Virus record (IMG/VR): IMGVR_UViG_3300032053_000194
Location: 1-39,484 of that record
Source: a virus
Length of the DNA: 39,484 nt
Reading direction: 5' to 3' (one strand)
In this document: one piece after another, positions 15,725 through 23,502 of the stretch
How positions within the stretch are numbered: position 1 is the first letter of the stretch
Layout of the letters: each line of letters starts with the position of its first letter
The notes under the pieces: generated by a model
Told to the model about the DNA's origin: nothing
What the model saw: only the letters and a program-made list of their open reading frames with translations
Databases searched by the model: none
Position numbers and translations under genes: made by a program

Positions 15725-15731
15725 ATAAATA
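15725..15731 (-). promoter_or_regulatory. TATTTAT-class (putative phage late) promoter
   Basis: Minus-strand TATTTAT followed by AATAAAAC, 15 bases before the ATG at 15710; the start context ACATTATTATG is shared with the endolysin gene. Confidence 0.55.
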
Positions 15732-15791
15732 CTTTAATATATTGATTTCTATGTGTATACAATGTATGTACAAGTTATATTTCCAAAAATA

Positions 15792-15823
15792 TTTGGATTT
15801 TACGAAAAAGTATCGTATATTTG
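15792..15823 (+). promoter_or_regulatory. Bacteroidota-type promoter
   Basis: TTTGG 15792-15796, 19 bases, TATATTTG 15816-15823; the ATG at 15831 follows after seven bases, so the 5' leader is minimal. Confidence 0.7.
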
Positions 15824-15830
15824 CTTTTAT

Positions 15831-15935
15831 ATGAAAAAATTTATTGAGATAATTAAATTCTTTTGGTTTCCGATATTATGCGTGATTTATTATATAATAT
15901 ACGCAATATTGGTGAGTAAAGGAATAATAAAATAA
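15831..15935 (+). CDS. Single-span membrane peptide, 34 aa
   Basis: Start at ATG 15831, right after the promoter; the upstream in-frame codons would include the promoter. One hydrophobic helix (FFWFPILCVIYYIIYAILV) with a basic N-terminus. Similar tiny membrane proteins are common in phages; role unknown. Confidence 0.55.
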   Translation: MKKFIEIIKFFWFPILCVIYYIIYAILVSKGIIK

Positions 15936-15940
15936 TAAAA

Positions 15941-16492
15941 ATGGAGCCAATTGAATTTTATTTCGAAAAATATCATTCCGATAAAGGAGAGAATGGATAT
16001 AGTGATGTCTATAATGATGTATTTAATCCTCGAAGAGATGATGACATTTTGTTGTTAGAAATTGGAATCGGAACACTAAATCCGACCCATTCAAATATGT
16101 TATTCTGGAAAGATAAATATCCTGAATATTTGCCAGGCGCGTCATTAAAAGCATTTCGAGATTATTTTTCAAAAGGTCTTATTTTAGGCATCGATATACA
16201 ATCTGATTGTATGATAACTGAAGAAAGAATAAAAACATATTTACTTAATTCAACTGATAAAATAACAGTTGATGAGGAATTTTTTTGTATTAATTTTGAT
16301 TTTATTATTGATGATGGCGATCACAATTACATATCACAAATTAAAACATTCGAAAATTTCTTTGGTAAGCTATGTCATGGTGGGGTTTATCTTCTTGAAG
16401 ATTTAGAATCTCCAGATGAAATATTAAAATATTTTTCCACAACAAGCTTTAATTATGAATTACGTGATGGAATGATAATTATAAGAAAATAG
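15941..16492 (+). CDS. Class I SAM-dependent methyltransferase (MycE/macrocin-type)
   Basis: 183 residues. SAM-binding motif LLEIGIGT (38-45), a GASLKAFRDYF segment, acidic ILGIDIQSD after strand 2, and FIIDDGDHNY (121-130), then FEN-F-GKL-HGGVYLLEDL. This order is that of O-methyltransferases of the MycE/demethylmacrocin type that act on sugars. Given the sugar genes downstream, a glycan target is possible, but this is inference. Confidence 0.8.
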   Translation: MEPIEFYFEKYHSDKGENGYSDVYNDVFNPRRDDDILLLEIGIGTLNPTHSNMLFWKDKYPEYLPGASLKAFRDYFSKGLILGIDIQSDCMITEERIKTYLLNSTDKITVDEEFFCINFDFIIDDGDHNYISQIKTFENFFGKLCHGGVYLLEDLESPDEILKYFSTTSFNYELRDGMIIIRK

Positions 16493-16495
16493 ACT

Positions 16496-16843
16496 ATGAT
16501 GATGAAAATTAAAAAAATAACTTGGTTTTTAAAATTTATTTTGGGTAAATCCACAATTGGAGTCACACTGGCGCCGTTTGGAATTTATATAAGGGAAGAT
16601 TATATTGATGATCTCATCACTATAAATCACGAAAAAATTCATTGGGAACAACAAATGGAAATGTTAATCATTCTCTTTTATGTGTGGTATATAATTGAAT
16701 GGTTATGGAAAACAATGATATATGGAAGTTTAGGGTATTATGCCATTTCATTTGAAAGAGAGGCATATTTTAATGACATAAATCCACAATATTTGGATAC
16801 GAGAAAAAACTATTCTTGGTTAAAACATATAACGAACAAGTAA
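16496..16843 (+). CDS. Small membrane-associated HExxH protein, putative metalloprotease
   Basis: 115 residues. NHEKIHWEQQ carries HExxH at 45-49; a hydrophobic segment follows (LIILFYVWYIIEWLW), and SFEREAY may give a third zinc ligand. The pattern is common in small uncharacterised Bacteroidota proteins. Proteolysis is predicted only from the motif. Its TAA overlaps the next ATG. Confidence 0.65.
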   Translation: MMMKIKKITWFLKFILGKSTIGVTLAPFGIYIREDYIDDLITINHEKIHWEQQMEMLIILFYVWYIIEWLWKTMIYGSLGYYAISFEREAYFNDINPQYLDTRKNYSWLKHITNK

Positions 16844-17463
16844 TGGATGTGTTAATCGGGTGCGAAGAGAGTCAAGTTGTCTGTAAAGCGTTCAGGGAGC
16901 TAGGGCACGAGGCATATAGTTGCGACAAATTGCCATGCTCAGGAGGATATCCAGGATGGCATTTTCAAGAAGACATATTTGAAGTATTAAAGAGAATGAA
17001 ATTTGACTTATGTATTTTTCATCCGCCATGTACATATCTAACTGTAACAGGGAATAAATGGATGAAGCCCGAATTCAGAGAGAGATTTCCAAATAGAATA
17101 CAGCAACGCAAAAATGCCATTGACTTTTTTATGAGGCTTGCGGCAACAGATTGTGACCGCATAGCAATTGAAAATCCTGCAGGTATTATGTCAACCATAT
17201 GGAGAAAACCCGATCAATATGTTCATCCATATTATTTCGGAGATCCACATAGTAAGAAAACAGGATTATGGTTGAAAGGATTACCAAAGTTAGTTCCAAC
17301 GAATATGGTTGAACCTGATATGTACATATATAAGGATGGTAGAAGGGACTCAATGTGGCATATGGAGAGTTTAAAACTGCCGCCAGATGAACGAGCAAGA
17401 GTAAGAAGTCAAACCTTTCCAGGGTTCGCGCAAGCGATGGCATCCCAATGGTCCGTAGATTAA
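16843..17463 (+). CDS. C5-cytosine methyltransferase-like protein
   Basis: 206 residues from ATG 16843 (TAATG overlap); the longer start at 16816 is inside the previous gene. N-terminal VLIGCEESQVVCKAFRELG is a reduced SAM-binding motif; HPPCTYL (Pro61-Pro62-Cys63) matches motif IV and AIENPAG (about 109-114) matches motif VI. Short for a full C5 methyltransferase and without a clear target-recognition domain; homologues are frequent in phages and could methylate DNA or bind nucleotides. Confidence 0.7.
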   Translation: MDVLIGCEESQVVCKAFRELGHEAYSCDKLPCSGGYPGWHFQEDIFEVLKRMKFDLCIFHPPCTYLTVTGNKWMKPEFRERFPNRIQQRKNAIDFFMRLAATDCDRIAIENPAGIMSTIWRKPDQYVHPYYFGDPHSKKTGLWLKGLPKLVPTNMVEPDMYIYKDGRRDSMWHMESLKLPPDERARVRSQTFPGFAQAMASQWSVD

Positions 17464-17473
17464 TTCGTCAATA

Positions 17474-17489
17474 ATAGATTTTTATCTAT
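17474..17489 (+). other. AT-rich hairpin between operons
   Basis: ATAGAT (17474-17479), loop TTTT, ATCTAT (17484-17489). It could be a weak terminator, but is followed by A-rich rather than T-rich sequence. Confidence 0.25.
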
Positions 17490-17494
17490 AAAAA

Positions 17495-17526
17495 TTTGGC
17501 AGATTCAGAAATTAGTATTATCTTTG
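17495..17526 (+). promoter_or_regulatory. Bacteroidota-type promoter
   Basis: TTTGG 17495-17499, 19 bases, TATCTTTG 17519-17526; ATG at 17547. Between them, ATGAGATGA at 17542 forms a two-codon ORF whose stop overlaps the real start. Confidence 0.82.
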
Positions 17527-17546
17527 TAATATAAACTGAATATGAG

Positions 17547-17819
17547 ATGAAGCAAAAGGTTGAGACGCTTAAAGTTATTTGGAAATTCATCAGACGGAAA
17601 GGATATCCTTCTACCAGGACTCCAGAGACCTATTGTGATTATATTGTGGAAAATGAAAACCACAAACATAGGCTAAAAACATACGAAAGAACCGAATTAT
17701 TTAAATTACTTCAGTCTACAAGAATATCAAAAGACGATAAATTTATGTGGACACTTTTAGTTGATGGTACATATTACGAAGATAAATTGATTTCAATAAC
17801 TAACCCAAGAAAGATATGA
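17547..17819 (+). CDS. Hypothetical protein, 90 aa
   Basis: Basic N-terminal helix (TLKVIWKFIRRKG), no recognised domain. First gene of the operon; overlaps the P-loop kinase start by ATGA (17816). Confidence 0.7.
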   Translation: MKQKVETLKVIWKFIRRKGYPSTRTPETYCDYIVENENHKHRLKTYERTELFKLLQSTRISKDDKFMWTLLVDGTYYEDKLISITNPRKI

Positions 17820-18205
17820 AAAAATCACTTATTTTGTTGAGGGGTTGTCCTGGCTCAGGCAAAAGTTTATTGGCAGATATATTACCAGGTCACACATGTA
17901 CAGCTGACGACTATCATATGGTTGATGGTAAATATGTTTGGAAGCAAGAAAACGCTCATATCGCTCATATCGAATGTCAGAAGAAATGTGAAAGATTGAT
18001 GAAGATGGGATCTGATATAATAAAAGTTGCCAATACTTCAACAACAATGAAGGAGATGCAACCATATTATGATTTGGCTGAGAAATACGGATATATGGTT
18101 TTCTCTATTGTGGTAGAAAACAGACATAATGGTGTTAATGAACACAATGTTCCAGAGGAAACTCTGAAAAAAATGGTTGATCGTTTTGATATCAAATTGA
18201 TATGA
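17816..18205 (+). CDS. P-loop kinase, polynucleotide-kinase/N4BP2L-like
   Basis: 129 residues. Walker A GCPGSGKS (10-17) after strand LILLR, then a TADDYHM segment after strand 2, VWKQENAHIAH, KVANTSTTMKEM (strand 4 region) and a VPEETLKKMVDRF end. This is the layout of short AAA-type ATPases related to T4 polynucleotide kinase and N4BP2. Likely phosphorylates a nucleic-acid 5' end, supplying substrate to a ligase. Confidence 0.8.
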   Translation: MKKSLILLRGCPGSGKSLLADILPGHTCTADDYHMVDGKYVWKQENAHIAHIECQKKCERLMKMGSDIIKVANTSTTMKEMQPYYDLAEKYGYMVFSIVVENRHNGVNEHNVPEETLKKMVDRFDIKLI

Positions 18206-18206
18206 T

Positions 18207-19106
18207 ATGGAAAAGTTTTCAACATTCTATGATTCTTTTAAATTTTTCAATTATGTTCGTGATTCTGAAAATGAATATTATTCCATCGGTGAACGAATAG
18301 GTATAATAGAAGAAAAAGTACCTACAGGAAGAATAAACACCTTTGAGCTAGAAGGATTAGTTGAAAGTCGAATTGAACTTGATAATGGCAGGAATCGGAC
18401 AATTGTAAAAAAAGAAGCAATCGATAGATTTCATCCAAATAAAATAGATAATAAAGAATTTTGGGTAGAATGTAGAAAGCATTTTCCGTTGCTATCTGTT
18501 TGTGGAGGAGAAAGTAAAACTATAGAAGATGCTAATCAACAAACACTTGAGTTTAGTAAATATTTGGGGTTATTGACATTTTTAAAAGATTATCTTATCC
18601 ATTCAAATAAAGTTTTAAGCGTGTTAGAAATTGGATATGGGTATGGTAATTTATTTTTTGATATAAAAGATATATGCCATTATTATGGAATTGATTATGT
18701 TCAACACGATTCTTTAAAACAGTATCATAATTTCATTGAAATCAAAGAAAGCGGAATCCCTGATTTTTTCTTAAATGAAAACTTGTTTGACGCCGTTTAT
18801 TGCGCTAATGTACTTCAACATTGTTCACAATTCGATAGGTTTGTTTATTTTAAACAAGCATATGAATCTTTAAAGCGTGGCGGATATTTTTTATTTACGG
18901 AGTTTGTTATGACCGAAGAAAATAAAAACAGTTCATGTTGGGGGCTTATAGATGAAAAAGGAAGAGGATACACCCAATTCTTTAATCAATTAACTGAATG
19001 CGACCACTACCCTGAATTATGTTATGTGTTATTGAGTCTCGGTTTTAAAATAGTTAAGGCATCAATGGGATATGAAAATTGTTTATCAATGATTGTTCAA
19101 AAATAA
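18207..19106 (+). CDS. Class I SAM-dependent methyltransferase
   Basis: 299 residues. An N-terminal ~130-residue region of unknown type precedes a Rossmann methyltransferase: VLEIGYGYGN (139-148), YGIDYV, FDAVYCANVLQHC, then LKRGGYFLFTEFVM. The ANVLQH element is typical of type 11 methyltransferases acting on small molecules, lipids or sugars. Substrate unknown. Confidence 0.82.
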   Translation: MEKFSTFYDSFKFFNYVRDSENEYYSIGERIGIIEEKVPTGRINTFELEGLVESRIELDNGRNRTIVKKEAIDRFHPNKIDNKEFWVECRKHFPLLSVCGGESKTIEDANQQTLEFSKYLGLLTFLKDYLIHSNKVLSVLEIGYGYGNLFFDIKDICHYYGIDYVQHDSLKQYHNFIEIKESGIPDFFLNENLFDAVYCANVLQHCSQFDRFVYFKQAYESLKRGGYFLFTEFVMTEENKNSSCWGLIDEKGRGYTQFFNQLTECDHYPELCYVLLSLGFKIVKASMGYENCLSMIVQK

Positions 19107-19110
19107 AAAT

Positions 19111-19404
19111 ATGGCAATAGGAAAATTAAATATCGGAAAATTAAATATTACTTTTGTATTTCGTCATAGATTTGAAAAATCCAAAGATGGTGATATATTA
19201 ATAACATATTGGATTGGTCATGAATTCAGAGAATGGGAGCTAGGCTTTTGGTTCAGAAGAGAGAAAATAGTAAGCAGAAAAGAAGGTAGAGATCCTCGTA
19301 AATGGAAAAATTATCTAGTTAATTCATTTACATTAGGTATCAATCTACTTATATGTAAAGCATGGGTTTCATGGAACATAAATGGATTGAATATTAAAGA
19401 ATAG
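19111..19404 (+). CDS. Hypothetical phage protein, 97 aa
   Basis: Start at ATG 19111, four bases after the previous stop; the upstream TTG at 19093 is inside that gene. Opens with a repeated GKLNIGKLNI, then WELGFWFRRE. Shares a general aromatic/basic style with the protein at 20575, but homology is not certain. Confidence 0.65.
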   Translation: MAIGKLNIGKLNITFVFRHRFEKSKDGDILITYWIGHEFREWELGFWFRREKIVSRKEGRDPRKWKNYLVNSFTLGINLLICKAWVSWNINGLNIKE

Positions 19405-19405
19405 T

Positions 19406-19945
19406 ATGGACAATTTAACGACATTAAAAAATTTAGTTCTCGCCCCATATATTATGAAGGCGATGTCTTTAATTGGGGTAAGTCGTAAAACTGGGGGAAA
19501 TCAATTTAGACACCAATTTGCGACACTCGGCATTCTATTGGATTATAAGTATTTTAATGATCCTGTCCTTCTCAAGGCGTCACTTTTGCACGATCTCATA
19601 GAAGATTATCATGATGATAATATCGATGAAATTCGTCATCTTGATAAAGATGGTAATAGTGTGGCCAGTTTAATTTTAGAAGTTACCAAAGGTGATGATG
19701 AAGAAAAAGAAATGTATCTGCAACGATTACTAGAATTTGGGTCTAAAAGAGCTAAGATTCTTAAATGTGCAGATAGAATAAGTAATCTTACTGATTTACA
19801 TTTAGACACGCATACAAGCGGTAAAATATTCGATTATTTAGTACAAACCGAGAAATATGTGTTACCTATGGCAAGAGAAGTAAATCTTGATTTCGAAAAA
19901 GAACTCATTGATTTGATAGCAAAACGAAAAAAATTGTGTGAATAA
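19406..19945 (+). CDS. HD-domain hydrolase, SpoT/MESH1-like
   Basis: 179 residues. The metal-site order matches ppGpp hydrolases of the SpoT/MESH1 family: SRKTGGNQFRHQFATLGILL (His36), SLLHDLIED (His62-Asp63, Glu66-Asp67), SLILEVTKG, and KILKCADRISNLTDL (Asp123). No synthetase, TGS or ACT domain, so it would act as a stand-alone small alarmone hydrolase. In infection it could lower (p)ppGpp or a related nucleotide and counter host starvation or defence signalling; the exact substrate is not shown. Confidence 0.75.
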   Translation: MDNLTTLKNLVLAPYIMKAMSLIGVSRKTGGNQFRHQFATLGILLDYKYFNDPVLLKASLLHDLIEDYHDDNIDEIRHLDKDGNSVASLILEVTKGDDEEKEMYLQRLLEFGSKRAKILKCADRISNLTDLHLDTHTSGKIFDYLVQTEKYVLPMAREVNLDFEKELIDLIAKRKKLCE

Positions 19946-19976
19946 TTTGTTTTATCAAAAAATAGCGTTATCTTTG
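19946..19976 (+). promoter_or_regulatory. Bacteroidota-type promoter
   Basis: TTTGT 19946-19950, 18 bases, TATCTTTG 19969-19976; ATG at 20003. Confidence 0.7.
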
Positions 19977-20002
19977 TATTATAGTAATAATTAATAAAAA
20001 CT

Positions 20003-20206
20003 ATGGAGACAATAAAAGTTTTATCACCCGTACAGGACAAGAAAATTCGTGAAGACCTTAATGGTTCGCCAATTTGGAAACAATCTTATCATGATTATGA
20101 ACTCGTGATCGCCGAAAAGAACCATGCTGAATTGTATGAGTATTCTATAAAATTTGACGGGGTTAAACCCGTACAAGTTACTGGTGTAAAGAAACTTGCA
20201 AGATGA
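20003..20206 (+). CDS. Hypothetical protein, 67 aa
   Basis: First gene after the promoter at 19946. Mixed strand/helix, no recognised domain. ATGA overlap with the next small gene. Confidence 0.65.
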   Translation: METIKVLSPVQDKKIREDLNGSPIWKQSYHDYELVIAEKNHAELYEYSIKFDGVKPVQVTGVKKLAR

Positions 20207-20382
20207 AGCCTTATGGATTAAGAAATAAGTTTCACTACAACTATACAGATTGTCATCCTAAAAAATTAGGTAAAGGATGGGCTAACTGGTGGGAAGTAGA
20301 ACTTAATTCCGTTATGAGTAAAAAAAGTATTAGACAGAAAATTAAAAGATTACTAAATGGAAGAGATTTCGACAAGTTATGA
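20203..20382 (+). CDS. Hypothetical protein, 59 aa
   Basis: ATG 20203 overlaps the upstream TGA; stop TGA 20380-20382. Contains an aromatic cluster (GKGWANWWEVELN) and a basic helix (KKSIRQKIKRLLNG). It fills what would otherwise be a 150-base gap. Confidence 0.65.
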   Translation: MKPYGLRNKFHYNYTDCHPKKLGKGWANWWEVELNSVMSKKSIRQKIKRLLNGRDFDKL

Positions 20383-20578
20383 TGATGCCACAATACGGAA
20401 ATGGGCTAAAGATATTCGTAAAATGAAAATCCGTGAACTGAATGTTATGATTAAGGATCATAAAAAATATTTTGAAGATGCTAACGAATATGGCGATTAT
20501 GAAGGGTCATATAGATCAATCGTCCAAGGCCAGATTGATAAACTAGAGGAAAAAGTTAAGGTCCTAAAAAGAAAATGA
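20357..20578 (+). CDS. Hypothetical helical protein, 73 aa
   Basis: Charged helical protein with a coiled-coil-like C-terminus (QIDKLEEKVKVLKRK). Starts inside the previous gene and overlaps the next by ATGA. Confidence 0.65.
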   Translation: MEEISTSYDDATIRKWAKDIRKMKIRELNVMIKDHKKYFEDANEYGDYEGSYRSIVQGQIDKLEEKVKVLKRK

Positions 20579-20811
20579 GGATCATTAAGCTTAATAAGTT
20601 CAATATAGGTAAGATTAATCATCATACTCTACGGGTTTTCGGATACCCTTTGTGGTCTTTTTATTATCTGAATAGATTTGGATGGTTTAGGCTATTTGGG
20701 GTTGGGCTAAAATGGAAGGATATATCAATTCATAAATTAATATTTAGTGAAAGACAGAAAATAACAAAAGCAATAACCATTGGAAAATGGAGAATTAGTT
20801 TTTTAAAATAA
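20575..20811 (+). CDS. Hypothetical phage protein, 78 aa
   Basis: Aromatic/basic protein with GKINHHTLRVFGYPLWSF and FGWFRLFGVGLKWKD. The GWFRLFG-GL-WKD style recurs in phage proteins of unknown function. Confidence 0.65.
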   Translation: MRIIKLNKFNIGKINHHTLRVFGYPLWSFYYLNRFGWFRLFGVGLKWKDISIHKLIFSERQKITKAITIGKWRISFLK

Positions 20812-20812
20812 T

Positions 20813-21031
20813 ATGAAAGTTCTCGAATTTATTTTTATTGATATTTGGCATTGGTTAGGGTCTATGTCAATTTTATATTTAACACTACATTATATAGTAA
20901 ATCTCCTCAATAATATTATGTACCATAGGACATTGAGAAAGATCGGATATCCGCCATATTCGCCTGGGGAATCAAGTCCCATAAAAGAAGAATTCAAAAA
21001 AGTTAATGAGCAAAATTCTAGTAATAGGTGA
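20813..21031 (+). CDS. Small membrane protein, 72 aa
   Basis: An N-terminal hydrophobic stretch (WLGSMSILYLTLHYIVNLL) predicts one membrane span, with a polar Pro/Ser-rich tail. Overlaps the heptose kinase start by 26 bases. Confidence 0.6.
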   Translation: MKVLEFIFIDIWHWLGSMSILYLTLHYIVNLLNNIMYHRTLRKIGYPPYSPGESSPIKEEFKKVNEQNSSNR

Positions 21032-21770
21032 TAGTTGTGAAGATGTGTTTACTTACGGTCACTGTAAAAGATTAAGTCCGGAAGCCCCAGTAGCGGTGCT
21101 AAATCCAACAGATGTTGTAATAAATGATGGAATGTCCGCCAATGTATATAACAACATTAGAGCATTAGGTGCCGAATGTGATCTTCTCACAAATAAAGAT
21201 AAACCTGTTAAAAATCGATATATTGACAAAACATCAAATCAAACATTACTTAGAGTGGATGATTTTGATGAAATTCGATATATTTTTGAAGATCACGAGA
21301 TTCTTGATAAGATACATTATATGGATTATGATGCAATTGTTATTAGTGATTATAATAAAGGTTATCTGAAAGAAGAAGATATAAGTTTTATTTCAAATCG
21401 ACATCCTCTGGTGTTTCTGGATAGTAAAAAACAATTAGGCGACTGGTGCCATAATGTTCAAGTAATAAAAATAAACGAAAAAGAATATAATACCAATTTA
21501 AAATGGTTAACAGAGAGTTTTCGTAATGATTTGGTTGTCACTTTGGGATTTCATGGGGCAATGTGGGATTATATGTTATTTCCGATTGAAGAAGAACACC
21601 CTGTGAGAGATTTAACAGGGGCTGGCGACACTTTTCTGGCCGCTTTGGTTGTGGAGTATCTAAAAACAAATAATATGAGTGATGCAATTAAATTTGCTAA
21701 TAAATGTGCGGCATGGGCTGTAACTCAAAAAGGCGTTACTGTCATTGATATATATAAAATAAAGTTATGA
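21006..21770 (+). CDS. PfkB-family heptose-7-phosphate kinase-like (HldE kinase domain)
   Basis: 254 residues; E. coli HldE kinase domain is about 318, so this is compact. Signature RLSPEAPVAVL (22-32) is specific to RfaE1-type kinases; DGMSANVYNNIRALG replaces the usual GGAANVA.N; LRVDDFDE, DAIVISDYNKGYL and the catalytic LTGAGDTFLAAL (Asp208) follow. Expected reaction: phosphorylation of D-glycero-D-manno-heptose 7-phosphate at O1. It starts a four-gene sugar operon, each gene overlapping the next by ATGA. Confidence 0.85.
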   Translation: MSKILVIGDSCEDVFTYGHCKRLSPEAPVAVLNPTDVVINDGMSANVYNNIRALGAECDLLTNKDKPVKNRYIDKTSNQTLLRVDDFDEIRYIFEDHEILDKIHYMDYDAIVISDYNKGYLKEEDISFISNRHPLVFLDSKKQLGDWCHNVQVIKINEKEYNTNLKWLTESFRNDLVVTLGFHGAMWDYMLFPIEEEHPVRDLTGAGDTFLAALVVEYLKTNNMSDAIKFANKCAAWAVTQKGVTVIDIYKIKL

Positions 21771-22132
21771 TAGCGTTTATAGAAGAAAAGATTGTTAGTA
21801 AAGGATGGGGTTATGAGGTAATTCTACACAATAAGGGAGATTATTGCGCAAAACTACTGAGGTTTCATAAGGGCGGTAAGGTAAGTTCACATTATCATTT
21901 ATTAAAGACCGAGACATGGTATGTAAGTAAAGGAACATTTGAATTAATTTATTATAATACTGACACAGCGGAAAGGCTTACTCGAATAATACCTAGGGGA
22001 ACAATAATTGAAGTTGAAAAGGGATCACCACATCAATTAATTGCATTAGAAGATAGTGAAATTTTTGAAGCTTCAACTATGCATTATGATTATGATAGTT
22101 ATAGAATAGAAAAAGGAGATAGTCAAAAATGA
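21767..22132 (+). CDS. Cupin-fold protein of the heptose operon
   Basis: 121 residues. Single cupin: GWGYEVILHNKGDYCAKLL, then HYHLLKTETWYVSKG with the metal-binding His/Glu set, and GSPHQLIAL with the second His. Cupins of this kind lie next to sugar-nucleotide genes and are often phosphosugar isomerases or epimerases. It might supply or adjust the heptose precursor; inference from context. Confidence 0.75.
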   Translation: MIAFIEEKIVSKGWGYEVILHNKGDYCAKLLRFHKGGKVSSHYHLLKTETWYVSKGTFELIYYNTDTAERLTRIIPRGTIIEVEKGSPHQLIALEDSEIFEASTMHYDYDSYRIEKGDSQK

Positions 22133-22551
22133 ATATCTGGGTAAATGGATGTTTTGACATTTTACACACTGGACACATTGATCTCTTAGAATATGCTAAA
22201 GATCTTCGGGATCCTAAAAGTAAATATTTACGATTAAATCGTCTTATTGTGGGTATAGACAGTGATAGAAGGGTCAAAGAATTAAAAGGGGGGAATAGAC
22301 CTATTAATAATGAAAGTGACAGAAAACGATTGCTAGAGGCTCTGAGTGTGGTGGATGAAGTTGTTATTTATGATACCGAAGAAGAGATGTGTGATTTTAT
22401 TTCAACATTCGAGATAGATTATATAGTAATAGGTGAAGACTATAAAAATAAAAGAGTTCTTTGTCGAGAACATTCAGCAAATGATGTTGTGTTCTTTCCA
22501 AAAAATGAATATTCTTCAACAGATATTATAGGAAAAATTAAAAAATTATGA
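22129..22551 (+). CDS. Heptose-1-phosphate nucleotidyltransferase-like (HldE C-terminal domain)
   Basis: 140 residues. NGCFDILHTGHIDLL holds the HxGH motif (13-16); VGIDSDRRVKELKGGNRPIN, R-LLEAL-VVDEVV and YIVIGEDYKNK, and a final SSTDIIGKI follow the RfaE2/HldE adenylyltransferase pattern. It would join the heptose 1-phosphate to ATP to make ADP-heptose. In E. coli this and the kinase are one protein; here they are separate. Confidence 0.85.
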   Translation: MNIWVNGCFDILHTGHIDLLEYAKDLRDPKSKYLRLNRLIVGIDSDRRVKELKGGNRPINNESDRKRLLEALSVVDEVVIYDTEEEMCDFISTFEIDYIVIGEDYKNKRVLCREHSANDVVFFPKNEYSSTDIIGKIKKL

Positions 22552-23453
22552 TAGTAGTAACAGGCGGCGAAGGGTTTATCGGAAAAAACCTTCTTGAGGA
22601 GTTAGAAAGACGAGGGAATATTGAAGTTATCTCTCTTGACACAAAAGATGAAAGTCTTAGTATGATTTATAAGTGGCTTTTATTCCAATGCGATCAAATC
22701 GATTGTGTATTTCATCTCGGAGCAATTACCGATACTACTGAAATGGATATAACAAAATTTGACGAATATAATGTTGAATCATCAATTTTTATATGGAATT
22801 TATGTACCAATTATAAAATACCTTTAATATATGCTAGTTCTGCTGCAACATATGGTGATGGTTCTGAAGGATTCGATGATGAAAAAGATATTTTTAATTT
22901 ACGCCCATTAAATCCATATGGATGGTCTAAACAGCAATTTGATCTATGGATTGAAGAACAAGAAAATCATCCGCCATTTTGGTATGGACTAAAATTTTTC
23001 AATGTATATGGTTTTGGCGAAGATCATAAAGGAAAAATGGCATCGGTTGTTTTTCACGCATATAATCAGATAAATGATACAGGAAAAATTAAACTTTTTA
23101 AATCGCATAATCCACATTTTAAAGACGGAGAACAATTAAGAGATTTTATATATGTTGATGATATTGTTGATGTTTGTATTTGGATGAATGACATAAAACC
23201 CAAATCTGGAATATATAATGTAGGTACAGGAAAAGCCCGCACATTTAACGATTTAGCCAGATCTGTATTCAAATCTATAGATGTAAAAGAGAAAATCACG
23301 TATATTGATACCCCCACTAAAATAAGAGATAAGTACCAATACTATACAGAAGCAAAAATTAATAAATTAAGAAAAGCTGGATATGTGGGTATTTTTCAGG
23401 AACTTGAAGATGGCGTCGAAAAATATATACAAAAATTATTAAAAAAAGATTAG
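22548..23453 (+). CDS. NAD(P)-dependent sugar epimerase, HldD (ADP-heptose 6-epimerase)-like
   Basis: 301 residues, close to HldD (310). Rossmann motif GGEGFIG (6-12), catalytic Ser in YASSAATYG (95-103), Tyr124 and Lys128 in NPYGWSKQ, and the HldD-like stretches FHLGAITDTTEMD, GLKFFNVYG and QLRDFIYVDDIVDV. Would convert ADP-D-glycero- to ADP-L-glycero-D-manno-heptose. Last gene of the ATGA-linked operon. Confidence 0.87.
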   Translation: MIVVTGGEGFIGKNLLEELERRGNIEVISLDTKDESLSMIYKWLLFQCDQIDCVFHLGAITDTTEMDITKFDEYNVESSIFIWNLCTNYKIPLIYASSAATYGDGSEGFDDEKDIFNLRPLNPYGWSKQQFDLWIEEQENHPPFWYGLKFFNVYGFGEDHKGKMASVVFHAYNQINDTGKIKLFKSHNPHFKDGEQLRDFIYVDDIVDVCIWMNDIKPKSGIYNVGTGKARTFNDLARSVFKSIDVKEKITYIDTPTKIRDKYQYYTEAKINKLRKAGYVGIFQELEDGVEKYIQKLLKKD

Positions 23454-23479
23454 AAGGTAATAATTTATAATTCTTTCGG

Positions 23480-23486
23480 TATTTAT
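23480..23486 (+). promoter_or_regulatory. TATTTAT-class (putative phage late) promoter, plus strand
   Basis: TATTTAT followed by AATAAAAT, 17 bases before the TTG at 23503. It is nearly the same as the element before the GIY-YIG gene at 15725 and supports the unusual start codon. Confidence 0.55.
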
Positions 23487-23502
23487 AATAAAATAAGTAC
23501 CG

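Noticed and set aside
21006-23453. Complete de novo heptose pathway
   Set aside because: No GmhA isomerase or GmhB phosphatase is seen, so only part of the route is encoded here.
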